A stretch of 13,332 nt of DNA, taken from assembly GCA_902727945.1 (NCBI GenBank), contig CACVAV010000387.1, positions 1 through 13,332 on the forward strand, in the 5' to 3' direction. The stretch comes from an uncultured Thiotrichaceae bacterium. Lineage in GTDB: Bacteria > Pseudomonadota > Gammaproteobacteria > Thiotrichales > Thiotrichaceae. Below the pieces are notes generated by a model. It saw nothing but the letters and a program-made list of their open reading frames with translations. It made no database searches and had not been told where the DNA came from. Made by a program: the position numbers and the translations under genes. Shown here one piece after another: positions 8,201-13,332 of the stretch; positions within the stretch are counted from its first letter, which is position 1, and every line of letters begins with the position of its first letter.

Positions 8201-8723
8201 CATTAACTCTGATGTCCTGTTCACCCACCCGCAACCTACTAAAAATGACACCATCTTCATCGTTAGCCTGTTCAGCACAGTTACCCCAGTAAGGCGAACT
8301 GAACGTACTATCATCACTACCAGCATCAAGCGCAGTATCACCCAAGTCAGTATCAACACACTGGCCCAGATAAACATCAGTACCCAACTGGTGCCGGGCG
8401 CCATCGCTGCCACTCAGTGTCGGATAATCCGGCTCGGGCGCATCCGTATCAGGGCTATCAGGCGCATCACCGTAATCGAAAGGAATCAGAACTTTGACAC
8501 AAGACTCATCATCTTCATTAGCAGGCGGAGTTGCATTAACGGCATCCAGAATTCCCTGAAAACCTGCTTTGTTATCAGGCGTAGAGTCGCTATCTACTCC
8601 ATCAGTGCTGGTGACCTGAACACAGTTTGTCACCAGATCGGAAGCCTGAGCGTATTGAACCGGCCCCAAAACAGCCAGCAAACTGGCGACTGAGACGCTT
8701 AGAGGGAACATTGTTATTTTCAT
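5211..8723 (-). CDS. secreted multidomain protein: GEVED domain, six SdrD-B-like modules, IPTL-like C-terminal sorting signal
   Basis: A 1170-residue, very acidic export protein, probably surface-attached. Order: Sec signal peptide (1-27, cut after AQA); two-Cys module (C34, C75); GEVED domain from FDYGDAPDS (82) to GEVEDY (249-254); six SdrD-B-like modules opening with VG-x-x-[IV]W-[ILVN]-D plus Asp-rich loops such as DLDSDGVQDPGE (about 267-408, 415-572, 581-718, 725-864, 866-995, 998-1133); and a C-terminal tail IPTASTWTLG, hydrophobic segment, RRRRDS (1143-1170). SdrD-B folds are Ca2+-binding beta sandwiches in staphylococcal adhesins; the Asp loops suggest the same here. Modules 1, 4 and 5 carry Cys in DSNC and VDCG, while modules 3 and 6 lack both. 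The tail resembles IPTL-CTERM (IPTLSxWG), handled in other bacteria by exosortase H; no exosortase is in this window. The start has AGGG upstream. Ligand and exact role unknown. Confidence 0.88.
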   Translation of the reverse strand: MKITMFPLSVSVASLLAVLGPVQYAQASDLVTNCVQVTSTDGVDSDSTPDNKAGFQGILDAVNATPPANEDDESCVKVLIPFDYGDAPDSPDTDAPEPDYPTLSGSDGARHQLGTDVYLGQCVDTDLGDTALDAGSDDSTFSSPYWGNCAEQANDEDGVIFSRLRVGEQDIRVNVTASKACQLNAWIDWEGDGSWAGVTEQVFVDEQLSEGFNQLTLSVPTLAKAGETYARFRCSTAGGDGITGEAADGEVEDYKVVIEPAIPAVPLSVGDHVWLDDDKDGIQGADEAGLVDAQVDLLKVEADETLSAARDLNGVVVPTQTITATGQYEFTNLPEGEYIIRVTPPGGYVPTSGGDDVDTNDSNTDSNCQMTDDGIQTLPFLLTAGNEPIAGIDGDDNNGNMTVDCGFHQSAVPKYSVGNQIWIDGGSGNAAHSNNGLKDPGESNVSAILQVELRDSNNGILQQTTSNNGFYLFSGLEAGDYTVCLTAANFAASGPLAGYTASTGSDESDPNLDVDSNDNGSNDPAQGICSGLVTLGTDEPLYELPTASDIAGNDGAGTPDENSNLTVDFGVLPPATAVVPLSVGNLIWNDVDEDGGQDDDEVGLADVQVTLLKPDGSAVTDLSGNEVLPQTTDTSGLYQFTNLPGGDYIVRASPPAGFVLTAGGADVDVNVDDQDSNGVEKANGPETEPFTLAAGTEPVAATDGDDNNGNMTVDFGFYESKEAALALGNYVWVDANVDGLQTLGEKPLQGVTVELTDVAGNSVTDIYGGAVISQTTGADGRYRFGDLPGGDYIVNMSAPAGYYRTTGGLDVDDDDSNTDSNCIIDDAGLIKTHAITLSDNSEPAGSIDGDNENGNMTVDCGFYSTVSVGNYIWNDANANGTQDTEESGMADVTVSLTGADGISPAYDVNGNLVAPVVTNASGLYEFTDLEPGEYSVTVTPPEDGYQLSQGGSDPDNNASDSDSNCVVVDSVYQTPAFKLPTGDKTDNLTVDCGLYRSVGVGSRIWIDLDSDGVQDPGEPGVPRSTVTLLNPDGTFAMDLKGNVVQPQLTSSNGEYFFGDLREGDYVVKVTPPAGYLPTIDNGDPDNDDGTDSNGVKFTDGSVLSDPITLSWGQEPDTDGDGDASTNLTVGFGFTPTAGTSVQIPTASTWTLGLMSMLLSMVAFWRRRRDS
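5214..5297 (-). other. IPTL-CTERM-like sorting tail (coding segment)
   Basis: Residues 1143-1170: IPTASTW signature, a hydrophobic stretch of about 14 residues ending in FW, then RRRR and two final residues. The three-part design (motif, transmembrane, basic cluster) is that of PEP-CTERM/IPTL-CTERM tails. The consensus L-S-x-W is here A-S-T-W, so it is a variant. Confidence 0.65.
5325..7925 (-). repeat. six tandem SdrD-B-like module repeats
   Basis: Six units of about 130-158 codons within the 1170-aa protein. Recurrent landmarks are the opening VGN-x-[IV]W, the mid motif [LF]-x-x-[FL]-x-[DN]-L-x-x-G-[DE]-Y, PP-x-GY, D-x-D-SN-x, and the closing [ML]TV-[DG]-[CF]-G. DNA similarity is low overall but high locally: 6589-6617 and 7519-7547 (modules 3 and 1, exactly 930 bases apart) differ at one base in 29. 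Confidence 0.8.
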
Positions 8724-8780
8724 TATTTAACCCTGACTGCTATTATTTTTATTTTGATAAGTATTTTTCTATTTTTTACA

Positions 8781-8802
8781 TCGAAAAACTAACTCGAAAA
8801 AC
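8781..8802 (-). repeat. paired direct repeat GTTTTTCGA, 13-base period
   Basis: TCGAAAAAC occurs at 8781-8789 and again at 8794-8802 on the plus strand, that is, two GTTTTTCGA copies with a four-base spacer on the coding strand. It lies about 60-80 bases before the 1170-aa start codon, a plausible position for regulator binding. Confidence 0.4.
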
Positions 8803-8835
8803 CTTATTTGAAAGTCACTCTGATCAGCTCTTAAG

Positions 8836-8868
8836 AATACCGGAACAAGATAACCCCGTTCCGGTATT
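8836..8868. terminator. 11-bp perfect hairpin between surface-protein genes; possible weak terminator
   Basis: AATACCGGAAC (8836-8846) pairs perfectly with GTTCCGGTATT (8858-8868) around an 11-base loop. It begins 34 bases after the stop of the 527-aa gene. The sequence after the stem on the coding strand is CTTAAG, with no real U-run, so termination may be partial; mRNA 3'-end protection is an alternative. Confidence 0.55.
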
Positions 8869-8902
8869 TGATAACATTATGCTATACAGACATATTTTTA
8901 CT

Positions 8903-10486
8903 TTAGTCTACAGTGACGGTGATGCGTAGCGACATACTTGCACCATTAGCCAGATCCCCAATAGTCCAAAGACCACTGGCAGGAACATAAGTAGCACCGA
9001 CAGAATCATCCGATACATAGGTCAGACCGGCTGGCAACAGATCCGTTACTGCAACATTCGTCGCATCGTCAGGCCCAGCATTAGCCACCGTCAATACATA
9101 GATCAATGTATCACCGCGACGTACTGAAGTTGCTGGTGTCGTTCCATCAGCCTCAAAGACATCCTTTGCCAGATCGACATCAACCGTAGGCGCAATGCTC
9201 ACAACAGCAATATCGTGATCATCCTGATCCAAACCAGTATTATCAATAGTGTCATCCGATACTACGCCATCATCCGTATTGTCAGCATTCGGAATAGAAT
9301 CCCGGTCAACCACCGCATTACCATCAGCATCCAGCGCTACAGAGATTTCAGCAGTATTCGTCAAATCACCCGCAACAACATCTGCCAATACTCTCAGGCT
9401 AATCGTCAAAACAGGGGCATACGGCTGACCAGCCGCCACAGAAATAGGGGTAATTAATGTTGCGATCTGCGGCCCGGTAGGATTAGCAGCGTCAGCAGGT
9501 GTTTGTGCCCAGTTTGCATCAGCCGGATCCAGCTCCATTCCAAGCGGAATATAGTCTGTCACCACCACGCCTGTTGCACTGATAGTGCCTTGATTAATCA
9601 CTTCAATGTTAAAGCTAACGGTATCACCTGCTTTAACAGGGGCAGATGGGTTAGTCACTGTTTTGCGCAATGCCAAATCGAAAACAGGTGCGTCCACAAA
9701 GGTAACTTTTCTATCTTCAACTTCACCATCAGCCATCAAGCCAGCAGGTGCCAGCTCCGTCAGAGCCGAATCAGTACTCAAGCGACAGCGAGTGTAACTA
9801 TCACTTGAATCTATTGTCACTCTATCGAGATTATCAGCCACAGCACCAGCAGGAACCGGTGGCATACCAACTGTGATTGTCTGTGGCCCGGCAAGTGATG
9901 CAACAACAGCCGAGCCAGACTCAGAACCGTCAGTGGCGAAGGCACCATCACCGTTGTAATCGATCCAACACACCAGATTGGCACTAGAGCCGGTTTCATT
10001 AGTAACGAGCACATCCCAATCCAGATCCTGACCCTCAGTCATTGTTGTAACTGTGTAACCATCTTCATCTGAATCGCCATTATTGTCATCAGCATTCGCC
10101 TCAGCATTAGTCAGCGTGCCATCCTCTTCATCCACTAATGCACCCAGTGATAACTTCGGAATGATCTCATGTTTAGCGCCACCACTGGCCTCCAAAGTGC
10201 CATAAGAATCAGGCGCATCACCATAATCGAAAATCGACACAACATTAATCTTCGCACAATCTTCATCATCCTGAGAAACATAATCAGGGTCAGCAACATA
10301 CGCAGCCAATAGATCAGCCTGAGTTATATTATTAGGCGCGGAATCAGCATCACTTTCCTCAGTTCCGGTAACCAGTGCACAGTTATTAAGATCAGCATCA
10401 GCCCAGGCAGGGTTGCTCGCTACCAATACACCAACCGCACAGAAAGTCAGCAACAATGCATTAGAAGCTCTCGTTTTTTTTATCAT
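8903..10486 (-). CDS. secreted GEVED/DUF11 multidomain protein without C-terminal anchor
   Basis: 527 residues, strongly acidic. Order: Sec signal peptide (1-29, cut after AWA); two-Cys module (C36, C77) ending DDEDCAKINVVSI; GEVED domain from FDYGDAPDSYGT (86) to GEVED (254-258), with WIDYNGDGAF (174-183) as its characteristic Asp loop; DUF11-like domain 1 (about 268-431: KAGDTVSFNIEVINQG, VTDYIPLGMEL, LTNTAEI); DUF11-like domain 2 (about 435-527: RRGDTLIYVLTVANAGPDDATNVAVTDLLPAGL), ending at its last strand ITVTVD. DUF11 domains are Ig-like repeats of bacterial surface proteins. No CTERM, lipobox, LPXTG or membrane tail follows, so the product should be released, or held by a partner such as the neighbouring 1170-aa protein with the same N-terminal layout. 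AGAGAG lies about 7 bases before the start. Function unknown. Confidence 0.87.
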   Translation of the reverse strand: MIKKTRASNALLLTFCAVGVLVASNPAWADADLNNCALVTGTEESDADSAPNNITQADLLAAYVADPDYVSQDDEDCAKINVVSIFDYGDAPDSYGTLEASGGAKHEIIPKLSLGALVDEEDGTLTNAEANADDNNGDSDEDGYTVTTMTEGQDLDWDVLVTNETGSSANLVCWIDYNGDGAFATDGSESGSAVVASLAGPQTITVGMPPVPAGAVADNLDRVTIDSSDSYTRCRLSTDSALTELAPAGLMADGEVEDRKVTFVDAPVFDLALRKTVTNPSAPVKAGDTVSFNIEVINQGTISATGVVVTDYIPLGMELDPADANWAQTPADAANPTGPQIATLITPISVAAGQPYAPVLTISLRVLADVVAGDLTNTAEISVALDADGNAVVDRDSIPNADNTDDGVVSDDTIDNTGLDQDDHDIAVVSIAPTVDVDLAKDVFEADGTTPATSVRRGDTLIYVLTVANAGPDDATNVAVTDLLPAGLTYVSDDSVGATYVPASGLWTIGDLANGASMSLRITVTVD

Positions 10487-10827
10487 TATTTACTCTCTTA
10501 TTTTTAATTTTTTTAGAATTGTTATAAGTTGGAGTATTAGCCCTGGCCCCGTACCCCATTTAACGCAATTTTAGCAATCACCTCATGTCACTCAGCTTAA
10601 CCAAGTCAGCCTAAGGTGTCGCTTCAACCCTGTTTCCAGCGAATGTGCAATGCAAGCCCATAAATAAAATCTATCAATGCAGGACACTATCACCTGGCTA
10701 CACAAAAAACAAACAGAAACCGGATAAACAGCATGATTGAAAACGATGTAGCCAATCATCACCTGACGGTAGCTAATTTGTCCTTCCCGCTATAAAATAA
10801 ACTGATAAAAAATAAAAAGAGAAATCC
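10487..10827. other. divergent intergenic region, secreted-protein genes / moxR operon
   Basis: 341 bases with no supportable gene. It must contain promoters in both directions. Towards moxR, TATAAA at 10791-10796 is the best -10 but lacks a clear -35. Towards the 527-aa gene there is a T-rich run next to the start and TATAAC about 35 bases upstream. An 8-bp perfect inverted repeat (TGGCTACA 10695-10702, TGTAGCCA 10747-10754) and a CAATGCA direct repeat (10648, 10675) are present. Confidence 0.5.
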
Positions 10828-11757
10828 ATGACTGCTGCAACCCCACAGCTAATTAGCGCTGCGCTGACTGCATTGAACACCGTAGTACTAGGCAAAGAAC
10901 ATCAGATAAAACTGGCCTTGTGCACACTACTAGCCAATGGTCACCTGCTACTGGAAGACTTACCCGGCATGGGTAAAACCACATTAGCTCATGCACTGGC
11001 CCGAGTCTGCGGGCTGAATTACAACCGGGTGCAATTCACCAGCGATTTACTGCCTGCGGATCTGACAGGTGTGTCGATTTTTGACCGTGACAAAAGCACC
11101 TTCAATTTCCATCAAGGCCCCCTGTTCACACAGATTTTTCTGGCCGATGAACTTAATCGCGCATCGCCCAAAGCCCAAAGTGCCTTACTGGAAGCCATGG
11201 AAGAACAGCAGGTCAGCGTGGATGGCACAGCTCACCCGTTACCGTCACCGTTTTTTGTTATTGCTACCCAAAACCCGCAAAGCCAGTCCGGTACATTTCC
11301 CTTACCGGAATCACAGTTAGACCGGTTTTTACTGCGCATCTCGCTGGGTTATCCCGATCCGGCTGCTGAACGGCAATTACTCAAAGGCCTGAGTGGACGA
11401 AACGTGTCTGACAAATTGCCACAAGTACTCAGTGAAGGTCGTTTAAAAGCCTTACAGTCACTGGTGCCACAAGTCAGAATGACCGATACCCTGTTGGATT
11501 ATGTGCAACGTTTAATAGCCGCCACCCGTCAATCTGAACATTGCCAGGTCGGCTTATCACCACGCGGTGCACAGGCACTGGTGCGCAGCGCTCAAAGCTG
11601 GGCTTTATTACAGGCACGCAGCCATGTACTGCCGGAAGATGTACAAGCTGTCTTTGTTGCTGTCGCAGGGCACCGCTTAGTCGGACGTCAGGAGTTGCAT
11701 GATGAGCAACTGGCACGCCGGATTCTCAGTGAAGTTGATGTGATCGGTAACGGATAA
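10828..11757 (+). CDS. MoxR-family AAA+ ATPase
   Basis: MoxR ATPases act as chaperones that mature partner proteins, often with DUF58 and von Willebrand A proteins. The 309-residue product has Walker A LPGMGKTT (45-52), a following helix, Walker B IFLADE (103-108) with Asp107/Glu108, sensor 1 in ATQNP (Asn149), DRF with a probable arginine finger (Arg167), and a lid domain with the sensor-2-like motif GLSPRGAQAL. The DEINRA-type signature appears as DELNRASPKAQSALLEAMEE, diagnostic of MoxR. All ATPase residues are present and the length is normal. The ATG at 10828 has AAAGAGA upstream, and VLGKEHQIK follows at the usual distance. It is first gene of an operon with DUF58 (14-base gap) and a transglutaminase; the same order occurs in pseudomonads around tgpA. 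Confidence 0.95.
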   Translation: MTAATPQLISAALTALNTVVLGKEHQIKLALCTLLANGHLLLEDLPGMGKTTLAHALARVCGLNYNRVQFTSDLLPADLTGVSIFDRDKSTFNFHQGPLFTQIFLADELNRASPKAQSALLEAMEEQQVSVDGTAHPLPSPFFVIATQNPQSQSGTFPLPESQLDRFLLRISLGYPDPAAERQLLKGLSGRNVSDKLPQVLSEGRLKALQSLVPQVRMTDTLLDYVQRLIAATRQSEHCQVGLSPRGAQALVRSAQSWALLQARSHVLPEDVQAVFVAVAGHRLVGRQELHDEQLARRILSEVDVIGNG

Positions 11758-11771
11758 GGGCGAATAATACC

Positions 11772-12758
11772 TTGACTGAAATGACAGAAGTAAAAAGCGC
11801 TGCTGCCAATCTATCCGGTCTGTGGGCAAGCTGGGTAGAACGCAGGCTGCCCAAATCCAGGCAGATCAGGCTCGGCCAGCGGCAAATTTTCATTGTGCCC
11901 AATAAACTGGCCGCAGCGATGCTAGGGTTAATTCTGTTGCTGTTTGTATTAGCAGCAAACTTCCAGAATTCACTGATTTATATTGTCTGCTTCTGGTTAG
12001 TCGCGATGCTGACACTGAATATCCTGCACACCTACCACAATCTGTCCGGACTCAGTGTACGTGCCATCCGGGCCGAGCCTTGTTTTTCCGGTGAACACGC
12101 CACCGTGGAACTCGAACTATCCCGCACTGAACGGCAACGCAAATATGCCATCACAGTTGGCTGGCCGGAACAGGATACGGTGCGGGTTGATCTGATCGAT
12201 AACCAAACCATGCGCATCAAAATCACGCACCCCACCATAAAACGGGGTTACTTCCGGATACCCCGCCTGACAATCAGCACCACCTACCCCACCGGTCTGG
12301 CGATAGCGTGGTCTTATTTTACACCTGATATTCAGGCCATTATTTACCCCACACCCAAAGCCAACCCGCTGCCACCGCAAGAAACCCACGCAGGCTCAGA
12401 CAACGAACAAGGCATGGAGATACCACGCGGCAGCAATGACTTCGGTGGCATCCGCGAATACCAGCACGGCGATACGCCGAAGCAGATTCACTGGGGGAAA
12501 TACGCCCAAACCGGCGAGTTGTATACCAAGGCATTTGTTGATTACCAAACCGATGACTGCTGGCTGGACTGGGACACGCTTACCTTCCCCGGTATTGAGG
12601 CCCGGCTCTCTCATTTATGCAGTCGCTTATTAGAATTACATGAACAGCGTCAAACTTATGGCCTGAAACTCCCCGGTACCCGCATTGAACCTGATCACGG
12701 TGAAGCCCATAAAACCCGCTGCCTGCATGCATTGGCCATCTACGGTGTCACACCATGA
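11772..12758 (+). CDS. DUF58 family membrane-anchored protein
   Basis: DUF58 proteins accompany MoxR ATPases and transglutaminases; their biochemical role is not settled, and some have a von Willebrand A-like fold. The 328-residue product has a short cytoplasmic N-terminus, two close membrane segments (about 46-62 and 66-85), a beta-rich region, and the family hallmark RGSNDFGGIREYQHGDTPKQIHW with following GKYAQTGELYTKAF (219-255). The start is probably TTG at 11772, 11 bases after AAGGG; the alternative ATG at 11781 removes three residues and has no site at a usable distance. The gene follows moxR after 14 bases, and its TGA overlaps the ATG of the next gene by four bases (ATGA), so translation of the two is likely coupled. 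Confidence 0.9.
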   Translation: MTEMTEVKSAAANLSGLWASWVERRLPKSRQIRLGQRQIFIVPNKLAAAMLGLILLLFVLAANFQNSLIYIVCFWLVAMLTLNILHTYHNLSGLSVRAIRAEPCFSGEHATVELELSRTERQRKYAITVGWPEQDTVRVDLIDNQTMRIKITHPTIKRGYFRIPRLTISTTYPTGLAIAWSYFTPDIQAIIYPTPKANPLPPQETHAGSDNEQGMEIPRGSNDFGGIREYQHGDTPKQIHWGKYAQTGELYTKAFVDYQTDDCWLDWDTLTFPGIEARLSHLCSRLLELHEQRQTYGLKLPGTRIEPDHGEAHKTRCLHALAIYGVTP

Positions 12759-13332
12759 GCGCAACAGCAAAACTGCCGGGACATCCTGCACCCCAAATTA
12801 CTTATGACGGCATGCTGTGGTTACTGGCCGCACAATTAACCATTATGCTGCCATTCACGCTGAGCCTGCCCTTGTGGTTGGTGCCGCTGCTGGTATTTAC
12901 AGCCGTCTGGCGCATCAGAGCAATGCAGGGTCACACCCGCCAACCCGGCACCCCGATAAAAATAGTGCTGATGCTCGCCGGACTGGCGGGGCTGGCACTC
13001 AGCGGCATGCCATTCCCGTCGCTTGATTTGATGGTGACTTTATTATTACTGGGTTACGCATTTAAGTCGGTGGAAGTGCTGGAACAACGTGATGCAGTTG
13101 TAGTTATTTTCCTCGGCTATTTTTTAATCGCGGTTTACTTTCTGTATTCACAATCCCTGTTATCAGGTCTGTACGGCGTTATTGCCTTAGTAATACAAAC
13201 CGCTGCACTAATCGGCATCCGCCATCCGATGCCTCTGATGAATACCTCGCGCACCATCCGGCACAATCTGCGCCTGAGTGGTTTATTATTATTGCAATGC
13301 CTGCCGCTGATGCTGATTATTTTTGTGTTTGC
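12755..13332 (+). CDS. TgpA-like transglutaminase, N-terminal membrane domain (3' end outside window)
   Basis: 192 complete codons remain open to the right edge. The product is a multi-span membrane segment (about 20-54, 68-82, 86-98, 110-150 and from 170 on). The conserved stretch is LLLGYAFKSVEVLEQRDAVVVIFLGYFLIAVYFLYSQS, matching the DUF3488/TgpA N-terminal domain. The periplasmic Cys-His-Asp transglutaminase domain expected after it lies beyond the window. TgpA of Pseudomonas aeruginosa is essential and lies in the same MoxR-DUF58-TgpA order. The ATG at 12755 overlaps the DUF58 stop by ATGA. No separate promoter is needed. Assignment depends on synteny and the membrane domain, as the catalytic part is not visible. 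Confidence 0.82.
   Translation, partial: MSATAKLPGHPAPQITYDGMLWLLAAQLTIMLPFTLSLPLWLVPLLVFTAVWRIRAMQGHTRQPGTPIKIVLMLAGLAGLALSGMPFPSLDLMVTLLLLGYAFKSVEVLEQRDAVVVIFLGYFLIAVYFLYSQSLLSGLYGVIALVIQTAALIGIRHPMPLMNTSRTIRHNLRLSGLLLLQCLPLMLIIFVF

Larger units (their letters stand above)
8724..8902 (-). promoter_or_regulatory. leader/promoter region of the 1170-aa gene
   Basis: 179 AT-rich bases between the two same-strand surface-protein genes. On the minus strand they hold a perfect hairpin, then two copies of GTTTTTCGA 13 bases apart, then an A/T-rich stretch up to the start codon. No clean -35/-10 pair could be chosen. The layout fits either a separate promoter or partial read-through from the upstream gene. 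Confidence 0.4.

Noticed and set aside
6501..8693. Plus-strand open frames opposite the 1170-aa gene
   Set aside because: Low-complexity antisense of Asp/Asn/Thr-rich modules; no start signals or recognisable domains.
8891..8902. Possible frameshift continuing the 527-aa protein past its stop
   Set aside because: No downstream frame before 8724 resembles DUF11, GEVED or a CTERM tail, and a hairpin follows 34 bases after the stop.
10487..10827. Possible small RNA or riboswitch in the large divergent gap
   Set aside because: Only short, widely spaced repeats were found; no compact conserved fold or terminator could be identified.

Overview
The window looks like chromosomal DNA of a free-living gammaproteobacterium. 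The main evidence is the gene pair asd -> fimV on the minus strand, a neighbourhood I know from Pseudomonas and relatives. A MoxR / DUF58 / TgpA-type transglutaminase operon supports the same placement. Genus cannot be given. No tRNA, rRNA, CRISPR array, insertion sequence or phage gene was recognised. Ordinary gene starts and codon use give no sign of recent acquisition.

Layout. (1) 1-2864 minus: the first 954 codons of a fimV/hubP-type gene, whose 3' end lies off the left edge. It encodes a signal peptide, FimV N-terminal domain, very Gln-rich linker, LysM, coiled coil, one membrane span and an acidic cytoplasmic part with a TPR-like segment. (2) 3118-4140 minus: asd, aspartate-semialdehyde dehydrogenase with its catalytic residues intact. 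(3) 4264-4425 minus: a 53-residue entericidin-like lipoprotein. (4) 4800-5132 plus: a small periplasmic class I c-type cytochrome, ending in a bidirectional terminator (5145-5179). (5) 5211-8723 and 8903-10486 minus: two large, acidic, secreted multidomain proteins. The upstream one (527 aa) is signal peptide + two-Cys module + GEVED domain + two DUF11-like domains, with no anchor. The downstream one (1170 aa) is signal peptide + the same two-Cys module + GEVED + six SdrD-B-like modules + an IPTL-like C-terminal sorting signal. (6) 10828 to the right edge, plus: moxR, a DUF58 gene and the membrane part of a TgpA-like transglutaminase, tightly packed and divergent from the secreted-protein genes.

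How it fits together. FimV is a cell-pole/peptidoglycan-associated organiser of type IV pili and chemosensory proteins. Asd makes the semialdehyde used for diaminopimelate (peptidoglycan), lysine, threonine and methionine. MoxR-DUF58-transglutaminase systems are envelope-associated. The secreted pair is built for the cell surface or medium. The whole window therefore leans towards the cell envelope, but a functional link between the blocks is inference.

The most interesting signal is in the secreted pair. Cysteines come and go as coordinated pairs between the six repeated modules of the 1170-aa protein. Both proteins also share a short two-Cys N-terminal module that resembles the tail of a DUF11 domain with a cysteine pair added. 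This suggests a disulfide-stapled modular surface system in which one partner carries a sorting signal and the other does not.
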